From Draconibacterium sp. (GTDB lineage: Bacteria; Bacteroidota; Bacteroidia; Bacteroidales; Prolixibacteraceae), in contig WGCT01000383.1 of assembly GCA_015493625.1 (NCBI GenBank), positions 1-16,945 of the forward strand: 16,945 nt of DNA. The letters run 5' to 3'. The translations under genes and the position numbers were made by a program. Of this stretch, positions 8,072 to 16,945 are shown piece after piece. The stretch's first letter is position 1. Each line of letters begins with the position of its first letter. The notes beneath the pieces were generated by a model, which had not been told where the DNA came from, ran no database searches, and saw nothing but the letters and a program-made list of their open reading frames with translations.

Positions 8072-8089
8072 AAATACCGATTGGTATTT
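8072..8089. promoter_or_regulatory. Palindromic operator candidate in the etfB leader
   Basis: AAATACC (8072-8078) and GGTATTT (8083-8089) are perfect 7-base inverted arms around GATT. The symmetry extends outward with two mismatches to about 8068-8093. Relative to the predicted etfB start of transcription it covers roughly +12 to +30, a usual repressor position. The ACC-N4-GGT core is of the kind bound by TetR-family regulators (E. coli NemR, for example). The regulator itself is not in the window. As RNA it could also form a 7-bp hairpin in the leader. Confidence 0.5.
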
Positions 8090-8105
8090 TTGTAAAAAAA
8101 ACAAG

Positions 8106-8137
8106 CAAATATATATATTCAACCCAAAGAAATCAAG
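8106..8137 (-). promoter_or_regulatory. Candidate promoter of etfB-etfA-acd
   Basis: On the minus strand TATATTTG (complement of 8106-8113) matches the Bacteroidota -7 pattern TAnnTTTG exactly. Twenty bases upstream is CTTG (complement of 8134-8137), one base off the -33 TTTG. Transcription would begin near 8099-8102, about 75 nt before the etfB ATG. Confidence 0.5.
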
Positions 8138-8362
8138 ACAGTGGCAGCAAATAGTGTTGAAACCGATTAAAGGCTAAAAAACATAATAAATAAAGGGTTA
8201 ACAAACGAGAGAAACAGTTAACTATGTTACTGATTAACAATCAATAAAACAATCGAACAAATTCCTCCATTATTCTCTTTCGCAATTTACAATAACCTTA
8301 TTTAGAAAAGATTTAAGTAACAATTGATTCAAAATTCTGTAATAAGTTAGAGTTGAATAAAT
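8138..8362. other. Gene-free AT-rich spacer
   Basis: Between the terminator of the rpoBC operon and the etfB promoter I see no open reading frame beyond a few codons on either strand, no tRNA and no strong hairpin. Minor items are two GTTAAC sites 14 bases apart (8198-8223), a TGATT/AATCA inverted repeat near 8231-8243, and one ACCGATT (8162-8168) that matches half of the palindrome at 8072-8089. None is strong enough to name. Confidence 0.5.
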
Positions 8363-8393
8363 AAAAAAGAGGAACCAAACCTGATTCCTCTCT
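8363..8393 (-). terminator. Intrinsic terminator of the rpoB-rpoC-DUF3467 operon
   Basis: On the minus strand AGAGGAA (complement of 8385-8391) pairs perfectly with TTCCTCT (complement of 8368-8374) around a 10-base loop, and the hairpin is followed at once by TTTTTT (complement of 8363-8368). It starts about 25 bases after the DUF3467 stop codon. This is a textbook Rho-independent terminator. Confidence 0.9.
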
Positions 8394-8415
8394 TATTATG
8401 TTTTAAAATAACACT

Positions 8416-8742
8416 TTATGCTTGCGCAGTTGGTCCCCCAAAATTCATTGGTGGCATCATCGATTCCGAACCGGGTTTTACATTTTTAATTGGCCCGTTA
8501 ACTGCTTCGAATTTTTTAACGTTATCCTGCAATGCCAATAAAAGACGTTTGGCATGTTCGGGCGTTAAAATAATTCTCGATTTCACATTAGCTTTCGGAA
8601 TTCCGGGCATGATACGAACGAAATCGACTACGAACTCTGAACTCGAATGAGTGATAACCGCAAGGTTTGAATAGATTCCCTGTGCCACATCTTCACTCAA
8701 CTCGATATTTAACTGTTGCGGATTTTGTTTTTTCTCGTCCAT
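8416..8742 (-). CDS. DUF3467 family protein downstream of rpoC
   Basis: Small, probably cytoplasmic protein of 108 residues with no signal peptide or membrane segment. I recognise it as DUF3467, a family of unknown function seen behind rpoC in Bacteroidota. The conserved body runs from about residue 10 to 80: LNIELSEDVAQGIYSNLAVI, SSSEFVVDFVRIMPG, and VKSRIILTPEHAKRLLLALQ followed by DNVKKFE. The tail (about 83-108) is rich in Pro, Gly, Met and Asn and is probably flexible. The ATG lies 10 bases after the rpoC stop, so the two are almost certainly co-transcribed and perhaps translationally coupled, and the operon terminator follows directly. The context suggests a role linked to RNA polymerase or transcription, but no catalytic or DNA-binding motif is visible. 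Family assignment is good; function unknown. Confidence 0.88.
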   Translation of the reverse strand: MDEKKQNPQQLNIELSEDVAQGIYSNLAVITHSSSEFVVDFVRIMPGIPKANVKSRIILTPEHAKRLLLALQDNVKKFEAVNGPIKNVKPGSESMMPPMNFGGPTAQA

Positions 8743-8752
8743 GATATTTCAA

Positions 8753-11700
8753 TTAATCGTATTTTTTCATATCAACCAACCTGTCGTATTCTTGTTTCGA
8801 GCCAACAACAAGGTTTTTGTATTCTTTCAGTCCGGTACCGGCAGGAATTAGGTGTCCACAAATTACATTCTCTTTTAATCCATCGAGGTAATCTGTTTTT
8901 CCGTTAATTGCTGCTTCGTTCAGCACTTTTGTAGTTTCCTGGAACGATGCTGCCGACAGCCAACTGCGTGTTTGCAATGCTGCTCTTGTAATTCCCTGAA
9001 GAATTTGGCTTGATGTTGCAGGAATTGCATCGCGCGCTTCAATCAGTTTTTTATCTTTCCGTCGTAACTGAGAGTTTTCATCCCTCAGCTTTCGCGCCGA
9101 GATAATCTGGCCGGCTTTAAATCCTTCGCTTTCACCCGGGTCGATAACCACTTTTTTGTTGTAAATCCAATCGTTTTCCGAAGCAAATTCGTGCTTATCG
9201 ATAATTTGTTTTTCGAGGAAACGAGTATCACCCGGATCAACAATCTCTACTTTACGCATCATTTGACGAATAATAACTTCGTAATGTTTGTCGTTAATCT
9301 TCACTCCCTGCATGCGATAAACATCTTGTACCTCATTCAAAATATACTCTTGAACTGCGGTTGGCCCCTTAATGGCTAAGATATCGGAAGGAGTGGTTGC
9401 TCCATCGGATAGCGGAGTTCCGGCTCTGATGTAGTCGTTTTCCTGAACAAGAATTTGTTTAGAAAGCGGCACCATATATTTTTTAACGTCACCAAATTTT
9501 GTGGTAACAATAATTTCGCGGTTTCCTCGCTTTATTTTCCCCAAAGAAACTTCACCGTCGATTTCGGAGACAACTGCCGGATTCGATGGGTTCCGTGCTT
9601 CGAACAGTTCGGTTACACGAGGCAAACCTCCTGTAATATCGCCTGCTTTACCAGCTGCACGAGGTATTTTAACCAAAATAGTACCTGCTTTAACGTCTTG
9701 CCCGTTTTCAACAGAAATATGCCCTCCCACCGGAAGGTTGTACGAGCGAATTACATTGCCCTCTCCATCGATAACTTTCAGTGTAGCATTTTTTGTTTTA
9801 TCTCGGGTTTCGATAATTACTTTTTCGCTATACCCGGTTTGTTCATCCGATTCTTCGCGGTAAGTAACTCCATCAATAAGATTTTCGAATTCAACTTTAC
9901 CATCGAATTCAGTAATAATTACACCGTTAAATGGATCCCATTCACAAATTAATTTTCCTTTTCTAATCTCTTCACCATTTTTTGCATACAGTTTTGAACC
10001 GTATGGAATTGGGTGAGTAGAGAGAGGAATATTTGTATTCTTATCAATTATTTTTAGTTCTGCCAAACGACTTACAACAATTTCAACATCTTCGCCTTCC
10101 TCGTTTGTATATTTAACAGAGCGTAACTCTTCTATTTCGGCATAACCATCATATTTTGCTTCAACCTGCGATTGTGCAGAAATATTTCCGGCAATACCTC
10201 CTACGTGGAATGTACGAAGTGTAAGCTGTGTTCCGGGTTCTCCAATCGACTGTGCGGCAATAACACCAACAGCTTCTCCTTTTTGAACTTTTTTCCCGGT
10301 TGCAAGGTTTCGTCCGTAACATTTGGCACAAACGCCCACTTTCGACTCGCAGGTTAATACTGACCGAATCTCCACGCTTTCAATTGGCGATTCCTCAATT
10401 ATTGCAGCTATTGTTTCGGTAATCTCTTCTCCCGATTTAATGATGAGTTCGCCACTAATAGGATGTGAGATATCGTGAACAGTAGTTCTACCAATAATTC
10501 TTTCCGAGAGTGAAGCTACTTCTTCCTCGTTGTTTTTAATTGCTGTGGAAACCAAACCGCGCAATGTTCCGCAATCGTCTTCCGATATAATAACATCTTG
10601 TGAAACATCTACCAAACGACGAGTAAGATAACCGGCATCGGCAGTTTTTAGTGCTGTATCGGCCAAACCTTTACGAGCACCGTGGGTAGAGATAAAATAC
10701 TCAAGTACCGAAAGTCCTTCTTTAAAGTTGGCAAGAATCGGGTTTTCAATAATCTGCGAACCTGTTGATCCCGATTTTTGTGGTTTTGCCATCAACCCCC
10801 TCATCCCGCATAACTGACGAATTTGCTCTTTCGAACCACGAGCACCCGAGTCGAGCATCATATAAATTGAGTTAAAACCTTGCTTGTCGGAACTCAGGGT
10901 ATTCATAACTGTTTGCGTAAGTTTTGCATTGGCATGTGTCCAAATATCAATAACCTGATTGTATCTTTCGTTATTGGTAATGAAACCCATGTTATAGTTA
11001 TTAATAACCTCTTCAACTTCCTGGTCGCCTCGCGCAACAATCTCTTTTTTACTTTCAGGAATAATAACATCGCCAAGGTTAAACGACAAACCACCACGGT
11101 AAGCCATTGTGTAACCAAGGTTTTTAATATCGTCTAAGAAAGCAACTGTAATTGCATTTCCACAGGTATTAAATACGTCGGAAATAATTTTTCTCAACGA
11201 CTTCTTGGTAAGCAATTGATTGATATAACCTGCTTCGCGCGGCACATTTTCGTTAAACAATACCCTACCAACAGTCGTTTCTATAATGTGTTTAAAGTAT
11301 TCTCCGTTTTCGTCGACATCCTCAACTTTCACTTTAATAATAGCGTGAATGTCGATGGCTTTTTCGGCGTACGCAATGGCAACTTCTTCGGCCGAATAGA
11401 ATGTCATTCCTTCGCCTTTTGAACCTTTACGCGATTTGGTCATATAATAGAGTCCCAAAACCATATCCTGCGATGGCACTTGAATTGGCGCACCATTAGC
11501 AGGGTTTAAAAGGTTATGAGATGCAAGCATTAACAATTGCGCCTCTAATATTGCGGCATTTCCCAGTGGAAGATGAACCGCCATTTGGTCGCCATCGAAG
11601 TCGGCGTTAAAACCTGTACAAACAAGTGGGTGCAACTGAATTGCTTTCCCTTCGATAAGTACCGGCTGAAATGCCTGAATTGATAGACGGTGCAGCGTGG

Positions 11701-13015
11701 GCGCCCTGTTTAACATTACAGGATGTCCTTTTAGAACGTTTTCCAAAATTTCCCAAACAATAGGGTCTTTCCGGTCAACTATTTTTTTTGCCGATTTTAC
11801 TGTTTTTACAATTCCGCGTTCTATTAATTTCCGAATAACAAAAGGTTTATACAGTTCGGCTGCCATTCCTTTTGGAATTCCACATTCGTGAATTTTCAGT
11901 TTCGGGCCAACAACAATTACCGAACGTGCAGAATAATCGACACGTTTACCGAGTAAGTTCTGGCGGAAACGTCCTTGCTTTCCTTTTAAACTATCGGAAA
12001 GCGATTTTAAGGCTCTGTTATTTTCAGTTTTAACAGCATTTGCTTTTCTTGAGTTATCGAATAACGAATCTACCGCTTCCTGCAACATTCGTTTTTCGTT
12101 TCTCAATATTACTTCAGGAGCTTTAATTTCGATTAACCTTTTTAAGCGGTTATTCCGAATAATTGCTCTCCGGTATAAATCATTTAAATCGGAAGTTGCA
12201 AACCGTCCACCATCGAGTGGAACCAACGGACGCAAATCGGGAGGGATAACAGGCACAACTCGAACAATCATCCATTCCGGACGATTCACATTTTTACTAG
12301 CTCTAAATGCCTCAACAACTTGCAAACGTTTTAAGGCTTCGTTTTTACGTTGTTGCGATGTTTCTGTATTTGCTTTGTGTCGTAACGTGTAAGACAAGTC
12401 GTCGAGATCGATTCTGCTTAAAATATCGAATAGCGCTTCGGCACCCATTTTTGCAATAAACTTATTTGGGTCGTCGTCGTCTAAAAGATGATTGTCTTTT
12501 GGCAACACATCCAAAATATCGAGGTATTCCTCTTCAGTTAAAAAGTCCAGCTTTTTAACTCCGTCAACCTCTTTAACTCCCGGATTAATTACTACGTATC
12601 GCTCGTAATAAATAATCATATCGAGTTTTTTTGTTGGCAACCCAAGCAGGTAACCTATTTTGTTCGGTAACGATTTGAAATACCAAATGTGTGCAACAGG
12701 AACCACTAGCGAGATGTGCCCCATTCTTTCGCGTCGAACTTTTTTCTCGGTAACTTCTACACCACAACGGTCGCAAACAATTCCCTTATAGCGAATACGT
12801 TTGTATTTACCGCAATGGCACTCATAGTCTTTTACCGGCCCAAAAATACGCTCACAAAATAAACCATCGCGTTCTGGTTTGTATGTTCTGTAGTTTATTG
12901 TTTCCGGTTTTAAAACTTCACCGAACGATCTTTCCAAAATCTCCTCCGGAGAAGAAAGACCAATTGAAACTTTTGAAAAACTAGTTTTCGCTTTATTATC
13001 TTTTCTGAATGCCAT
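8753..13015 (-). CDS. rpoC: DNA-directed RNA polymerase, beta-prime subunit
   Basis: Largest subunit of RNA polymerase, holding the catalytic magnesium. The 1420 residues are complete and close to the 1407 of E. coli. Visible in order: the N-terminal zinc site with Cys66, Cys68, Cys81 and Cys84; the clamp and lid region; [20 protein letters not shown] (245-264); the rudder and switch segment [16 protein letters not shown] (356-371); the active-site motif NADFDGD (470-476) with the three Mg-binding aspartates 472, 474 and 476; GMRGLMAKP (737-745); the bridge helix (about 772-806); the second zinc site Cys815, Cys889, Cys896 and Cys899; and the trigger loop region (about 917-945, with TLRTFHVGG). 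All key residues are present. The long insertion between trigger-loop halves found in E. coli cannot be judged by eye. It starts 54 bases after rpoB and is followed 10 bases later by the DUF3467 gene. No promoter is evident in the rpoB-rpoC gap. Confidence 0.99.
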   Translation of the reverse strand: MAFRKDNKAKTSFSKVSIGLSSPEEILERSFGEVLKPETINYRTYKPERDGLFCERIFGPVKDYECHCGKYKRIRYKGIVCDRCGVEVTEKKVRRERMGHISLVVPVAHIWYFKSLPNKIGYLLGLPTKKLDMIIYYERYVVINPGVKEVDGVKKLDFLTEEEYLDILDVLPKDNHLLDDDDPNKFIAKMGAEALFDILSRIDLDDLSYTLRHKANTETSQQRKNEALKRLQVVEAFRASKNVNRPEWMIVRVVPVIPPDLRPLVPLDGGRFATSDLNDLYRRAIIRNNRLKRLIEIKAPEVILRNEKRMLQEAVDSLFDNSRKANAVKTENNRALKSLSDSLKGKQGRFRQNLLGKRVDYSARSVIVVGPKLKIHECGIPKGMAAELYKPFVIRKLIERGIVKTVKSAKKIVDRKDPIVWEILENVLKGHPVMLNRAPTLHRLSIQAFQPVLIEGKAIQLHPLVCTGFNADFDGDQMAVHLPLGNAAILEAQLLMLASHNLLNPANGAPIQVPSQDMVLGLYYMTKSRKGSKGEGMTFYSAEEVAIAYAEKAIDIHAIIKVKVEDVDENGEYFKHIIETTVGRVLFNENVPREAGYINQLLTKKSLRKIISDVFNTCGNAITVAFLDDIKNLGYTMAYRGGLSFNLGDVIIPESKKEIVARGDQEVEEVINNYNMGFITNNERYNQVIDIWTHANAKLTQTVMNTLSSDKQGFNSIYMMLDSGARGSKEQIRQLCGMRGLMAKPQKSGSTGSQIIENPILANFKEGLSVLEYFISTHGARKGLADTALKTADAGYLTRRLVDVSQDVIISEDDCGTLRGLVSTAIKNNEEEVASLSERIIGRTTVHDISHPISGELIIKSGEEITETIAAIIEESPIESVEIRSVLTCESKVGVCAKCYGRNLATGKKVQKGEAVGVIAAQSIGEPGTQLTLRTFHVGGIAGNISAQSQVEAKYDGYAEIEELRSVKYTNEEGEDVEIVVSRLAELKIIDKNTNIPLSTHPIPYGSKLYAKNGEEIRKGKLICEWDPFNGVIITEFDGKVEFENLIDGVTYREESDEQTGYSEKVIIETRDKTKNATLKVIDGEGNVIRSYNLPVGGHISVENGQDVKAGTILVKIPRAAGKAGDITGGLPRVTELFEARNPSNPAVVSEIDGEVSLGKIKRGNREIIVTTKFGDVKKYMVPLSKQILVQENDYIRAGTPLSDGATTPSDILAIKGPTAVQEYILNEVQDVYRMQGVKINDKHYEVIIRQMMRKVEIVDPGDTRFLEKQIIDKHEFASENDWIYNKKVVIDPGESEGFKAGQIISARKLRDENSQLRRKDKKLIEARDAIPATSSQILQGITRAALQTRSWLSAASFQETTKVLNEAAINGKTDYLDGLKENVICGHLIPAGTGLKEYKNLVVGSKQEYDRLVDMKKYD

Positions 13016-13069
13016 AATACTTATTAAAAAATCATTAAAACAGAACCAATTCTCATAAAGAGACAGATT

Positions 13070-16000
13070 TTACTCCATTTTTACACTAAGACCTAAACCT
13101 CTGAGTTCGTGTAATAATACATTAAGTGATTCAGGAATGCCGGGTTGCGGCATTGGCTCACCTTTTACAATTGCCTCGTATGCTTTTGCTCTTCCCATTA
13201 CATCGTCTGATTTCACGGTAAGCACTTCCTGCAAGATGTGTGCAGCACCAAATGCCTCGAGAGCCCACACTTCCATCTCACCAAAACGCTGACCACCAAA
13301 CTGTGCTTTACCTCCAAGAGGTTGCTGTGTAATAAGCGAGTATGGGCCAATGGAACGGGCGTGCATTTTATCCTCAACCATGTGCCCCAGTTTCATCATA
13401 TAAATAATTCCTACTGTTGCAGGCTGATCGAATGGCTCGCCTGTTTCTCCGTTAATCAGGTAAGTTTCTCCGTAGCGCGGAACACCGGCTTTATCGGTAT
13501 ATTCCGAAATCTCATCTAAACTTGCCCCATCGAAAATTGGTGTTGCAAATTTAAGCCCGAGATTTTTCCCTGCCCAGCCGAGAACAGTTTCGTAAATCTG
13601 TCCAAGGTTCATCCTCGATGGTACACCGAGTGGGTTAAGAACTATATCGACAGGAGTTCCGTCATCGAGGAACGGCATATCTTCGGCTCGTACAACGCGC
13701 GAAACAATACCTTTATTCCCGTGTCGTCCGGCCATTTTGTCTCCAATTTGAAGCTTCCGCTTTTTAGCAATATAGATTTTTGCCAGCTGAATAATTCCTG
13801 CTGGAAGTTCGTCGCCAATGGTTACGTTGTATCTTTCACGACGTGCAACAGCATCGGCTTCTTTATGTTTCATTATATAGTTGTTGATTACCCTGAATAT
13901 AAGCTCGTTCTTTGCTTTGTCAGTTGTCCATTTTGCAGGATTTACTGCAAGATAATCAAGTTCCTGAAGTTGTTTTAAGGTAAACTTAACTCCTTTCGGA
14001 ATAATTTCTGTTCCGTAATAATCTTTAACTCCCTGCGAAGTTTTTCCGCTTACAAGAGTAAAAAGTTTTTCTTCGAGTTTTATTTTTATAGCGACTACTT
14101 CTTTTTCTAATTTCTCATCAATCCGGTCGAGAAGTAATTTTGTTGCTTTCCCTTTTTTATCTTTAGCTACACGCGAGAATAGTTTTTTCTCGATAACAAC
14201 GCCCGATAATGATGGAGATGCTTTTAACGAGGCATCTTTTACATCGCCGGCTTTATCGCCAAAAATAGCACGCAGTAGTTTTTCTTCCGGCGATGGGTCG
14301 GATTCTCCTTTAGGAGTAATTTTTCCGATAAGAATATCGCCGGCTTTAACATTAGCTCCAACACGAATTAACCCGTTTTCGTCGAGGTTGCGTGTTGCTT
14401 CTTCGCTAACATTCGGAATATCTGATGTAAATTCTTCAACACCACGTTTTGTGTCGCGAACTTCGAGGTTGTATTCATCTACATGAATAGATGTAAATAC
14501 ATCTTCGCGAACAATTCGTTCAGAGATTACAATTGCATCCTCGTAGTTATATCCCTGCCAAGGCATAAACGCAACCATAAGGTTTCGTCCCAGAGCAAGT
14601 TCTCCATCGTCGGTTGCATATCCTTCGGTAAGAATTTGCCCTTTAACAATGCGGTCGCCTTTTTCAACAATTGGTTTTAAATCAACTGTTGTTCCTTGGT
14701 TTGTTTTTGTATACTTCCGTAAATTATAGGTTACCACATCGGGTTCGAAACTCACAAAACGGTCTTCTTCCGAAATGTCGTAACGTACAATAATTTGTTT
14801 AGCATCTACAAATTCTATTACTCCGTCGAATTCTGCTTTTACAAGAATTTCGGAATCGGCAGCCGATCTTCCTTCCAGTCCTGTTCCAACAATTGGAGCC
14901 TCGGGACGTAAAAGCGGCACTGCCTGACGCATCATGTTCGAGCCCATTAAGGCACGGTTGGCATCGTCGTGTTCCAGAAACGGTATTAATGAAGCTGCTA
15001 CCGAAGATATCTGGTTCGGGCCAACATCCATTAACTGAACTTCGCTTTTTTCAACAACAGGATAATCTCCGTCAAGTCTCGACTTTACTTTATCATTCAT
15101 AAAGAATCCGTCGGAGTCGATAGGTGCGTTTGCTTGTGCAATAACTTTTCCTTCTTCCTCTTCGGCAGTTAAGTAAACTGCTCCATCTTCTGAAAGATCA
15201 ACCTTTCCATTCTCAACTTTCCGGTAAGGAGTTGAGATGAAACCAAGCTCGTTAATTTTTGCAAATACGCACAACGAAGAGATAAGTCCGATATTCGGTC
15301 CCTCCGGAGTTTCAATCGGGCACAAACGTCCGTAGTGAGTAAAGTGAACGTCGCGAACCTCAAATCCGGCTCTTTCTCTAGACAGACCACCAGGCCCTAG
15401 AGCCGACATACGACGTTTATGAGTCATTTCGGCCAATGGATTTGTTTGATCCATAAACTGTGAAAGAGCATTTGTTCCGAAGAATGAGTTAATTACCGAT
15501 GATAATGTTTTTGAGTTAATCAAATCAATCGGTGTAAAAACTTCGTTATCTCTAACGTTCATTCTTTCGCGAATTGTACGAGCCATACGAGCTAAACCAA
15601 CACCAAACTGGTTAAACATTTGCTCGCCAACAGTACGTACTCTCCGGTTACTTAGGTGGTCAATATCGTCAACATCGGTTTTTGCATTTACCAGTTGAAT
15701 GAGATGTTTAATAATCTCAATAATATCAACTTTGGTAAGAACCCGGTTTTCGGTATCTACATCTAAGCCTAATTTTTTATTAATTCGGTACCGACCTACT
15801 TCTCCGAGGTCGTATCTTTTATCTGAAAAGAAAAGTTTATCGATAACATCGCGTGCTGTTGCTTCATCAGGTGGTTCAGCATTTCGCAGCTGACGATAGA
15901 TGTGTAGAACAGCCTCCTTTTCTGAGTTACACGGATCTTTTTGAAGAGTGTTATAAATTATTGCGAAATCTTGTTGATTTTGATCCTCCTTATGTAAAAG

Positions 16001-16879
16001 AATTGTTTTCACTCCTGATTCCAGAATATCTTCAATATGCTCTTCTTCGATATCGGTTTCGCGATCGATAATAACTTCGTTACGTTCGATTGAAACAACT
16101 TCGCCGGTATCTTCATCTACGAAATCTTCAACCCACGATTTTAAAACACGGGCTGCCAATTTCCTTCCGAGCACTTTTTTTAATCCTGTTTTCGACACTT
16201 TGACCTCATCGGCCAGATCAAAAATCTCTAAAATTTCTTTATCGCTTTCGTATCCAATGGCACGTAACAGCGTGGTAACAGGTAATTTCTTTTTCCTGTC
16301 GATGTATGCAAACATAACACTGTTAATGTCTGTTGCAAACTCAATCCACGATCCTTTAAAAGGGATAATACGTGCAGAATAAAGTTTTGTACCGTTAGCG
16401 TGTAAACTTTGTCCAAAGAATACACCCGGCGACCTGTGCAACTGCGATACAATAACTCTTTCGGCTCCATTAATAATGAAGGTTCCTCTGGAAGTCATGT
16501 ATGGAACAGTTCCAAGGTACACGTCCTGAACAACGGTATCGAAATCCTCGTGTTCAGCATCAGTACAATATAACTTTAACTTTGCCTTTAGCGGCACACT
16601 AAAAGTTAATCCACGATCAATGCACTCCTCGATGGAGTATCTTGGTGGATCGACCTGATAGTCAATAAACTCCAATACGAAATTGTTTCTCGTATCCGTA
16701 ATTGGAAAGTTTTCCTGAAACACCCTGAATAACCCTTCGGAGATTCTGTTGTCGGGTGTTGTCTTTAACTGAAAAAAATCTTTAAACGATTTAACTTGTA
16801 CTTCTAAGAAGTCAGGGTAATCAAACCTGGTTTGCGTGGAGGAAAAATTAATCCTCTCTTTTTTTGTTTGTACAGACAT
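13070..16879 (-). CDS. rpoB: DNA-directed RNA polymerase, beta subunit
   Basis: Second-largest RNA polymerase subunit, complete in the window. I place the start at the ATG complementary to 16877-16879 ([12 protein letters not shown]), giving 1269 residues, the length usual for Bacteroidota. The frame stays open 21 codons further to 16942, but that stretch ([10 protein letters not shown]...) is unlike RpoB and is probably untranslated leader. Visible landmarks in this numbering: the rifampicin pocket (about 471-499, [20 protein letters not shown] onward) with Asp477, His487 and Ser492 intact, and Ala483 where E. coli has Ser522; [10 protein letters not shown] (523-532); and [10 protein letters not shown] with the active-site lysines 1048 and 1056. 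A charged stretch at about 902-1029 looks like a lineage-specific insertion before the catalytic core. The C-terminus has [16 protein letters not shown], which contacts beta-prime. rplL probably lies just upstream, outside the window. Confidence 0.98.
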   Translation of the reverse strand: MSVQTKKERINFSSTQTRFDYPDFLEVQVKSFKDFFQLKTTPDNRISEGLFRVFQENFPITDTRNNFVLEFIDYQVDPPRYSIEECIDRGLTFSVPLKAKLKLYCTDAEHEDFDTVVQDVYLGTVPYMTSRGTFIINGAERVIVSQLHRSPGVFFGQSLHANGTKLYSARIIPFKGSWIEFATDINSVMFAYIDRKKKLPVTTLLRAIGYESDKEILEIFDLADEVKVSKTGLKKVLGRKLAARVLKSWVEDFVDEDTGEVVSIERNEVIIDRETDIEEEHIEDILESGVKTILLHKEDQNQQDFAIIYNTLQKDPCNSEKEAVLHIYRQLRNAEPPDEATARDVIDKLFFSDKRYDLGEVGRYRINKKLGLDVDTENRVLTKVDIIEIIKHLIQLVNAKTDVDDIDHLSNRRVRTVGEQMFNQFGVGLARMARTIRERMNVRDNEVFTPIDLINSKTLSSVINSFFGTNALSQFMDQTNPLAEMTHKRRMSALGPGGLSRERAGFEVRDVHFTHYGRLCPIETPEGPNIGLISSLCVFAKINELGFISTPYRKVENGKVDLSEDGAVYLTAEEEEGKVIAQANAPIDSDGFFMNDKVKSRLDGDYPVVEKSEVQLMDVGPNQISSVAASLIPFLEHDDANRALMGSNMMRQAVPLLRPEAPIVGTGLEGRSAADSEILVKAEFDGVIEFVDAKQIIVRYDISEEDRFVSFEPDVVTYNLRKYTKTNQGTTVDLKPIVEKGDRIVKGQILTEGYATDDGELALGRNLMVAFMPWQGYNYEDAIVISERIVREDVFTSIHVDEYNLEVRDTKRGVEEFTSDIPNVSEEATRNLDENGLIRVGANVKAGDILIGKITPKGESDPSPEEKLLRAIFGDKAGDVKDASLKASPSLSGVVIEKKLFSRVAKDKKGKATKLLLDRIDEKLEKEVVAIKIKLEEKLFTLVSGKTSQGVKDYYGTEIIPKGVKFTLKQLQELDYLAVNPAKWTTDKAKNELIFRVINNYIMKHKEADAVARRERYNVTIGDELPAGIIQLAKIYIAKKRKLQIGDKMAGRHGNKGIVSRVVRAEDMPFLDDGTPVDIVLNPLGVPSRMNLGQIYETVLGWAGKNLGLKFATPIFDGASLDEISEYTDKAGVPRYGETYLINGETGEPFDQPATVGIIYMMKLGHMVEDKMHARSIGPYSLITQQPLGGKAQFGGQRFGEMEVWALEAFGAAHILQEVLTVKSDDVMGRAKAYEAIVKGEPMPQPGIPESLNVLLHELRGLGLSVKME

Positions 16880-16945
16880 GTATTTATACAAGTTAATTAT
16901 GTAAAATACTAAGACACAAAAAGGTTTAGAAGCCCATCCCAATAA
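16880..16945 (-). promoter_or_regulatory. rpoB leader with possible half of an attenuator hairpin
   Basis: On the minus strand GGGCTTCTAAACC (complement of 16923-16935) is followed directly by TTTTTG. This looks like the 3' arm and T-run of an intrinsic terminator or attenuator whose 5' arm would lie beyond the window edge. The rest, about 38 bases to the rpoB ATG, is AT-rich with no exact TAnnTTTG element and no clear Shine-Dalgarno. Confidence 0.3.

Noticed and set aside
8085..8092. Plus-strand TATTTTTG matching the -7 promoter pattern
   Set aside because: No TTTG at suitable spacing upstream and no plus-strand gene downstream.
9455..9952. Plus-strand open frame of 165 codons opposite rpoC
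   Set aside because: Antisense shadow of the strongly coding rpoC sequence; Cys/Phe/Asn-rich composition and no recognisable domain. Other frames opposite asnB, acd, etfA, rpoC and rpoB were rejected for the same reason.
15383..15470. Possible rifampicin-resistance allele in rpoB (Ala at the E. coli Ser522 position, Met at Ile524 and Ile530)
   Set aside because: The main resistance positions (equivalents of Asp516, His526 and Ser531) are wild type; the differences look like normal Bacteroidota variation.
16880..16942. N-terminal 21-codon extension of rpoB
   Set aside because: Sequence is unlike RpoB; the downstream [12 protein letters not shown] start gives the normal length and N-terminus.

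Overview
This window looks like an ordinary chromosomal core region of a Bacteroidota bacterium, most likely an anaerobic or facultative member of the Bacteroidales/Marinilabiliales side of the phylum. That placement is inferred. The supports are the sequence style of RpoB and RpoC, a DUF3467-family gene directly behind rpoC, AT-rich spacers, weak Shine-Dalgarno sequences, and promoters of the Bacteroidota type (-33 TTTG, -7 TAnnTTTG) upstream of asnB and, less perfectly, etfB. No rRNA, tRNA, CRISPR array, insertion sequence or phage gene was found.

All genes but one lie on the minus strand, so transcription runs from high to low coordinates. From the right: rpoB (start corrected to 16879), rpoC and a small DUF3467 gene form the end of the ribosomal-protein/RNA-polymerase operon, closed by a strong intrinsic terminator at 8363-8393. 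A spacer of about 390 bases follows. It holds no gene, but has a candidate promoter and a clear 18-base palindrome at 8072-8089 in front of the next operon.

That operon is etfB-etfA-acd: both subunits of an electron-transfer flavoprotein and a long acyl-CoA dehydrogenase. Together they would oxidise an acyl-CoA to the enoyl-CoA and pass the electrons to the flavoprotein. A hairpin at 4319-4351 ends it. Next come a secreted CE7-type (acetylxylan esterase-like) hydrolase and, behind its own promoter, the glutamine-dependent asparagine synthetase asnB.

At the left end a single plus-strand gene encodes a multi-spanning membrane protein of unknown function. It converges on asnB, and the two share a bidirectional terminator at 1076-1104.

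I did not find a convincing new multi-gene system. The points most worth following are the palindromic operator candidate before etfB, the ETF type and its missing electron partner, the DUF3467 protein tied to RNA polymerase, the orphan membrane protein, and a predicted attenuator hairpin cut by the right edge of the window.
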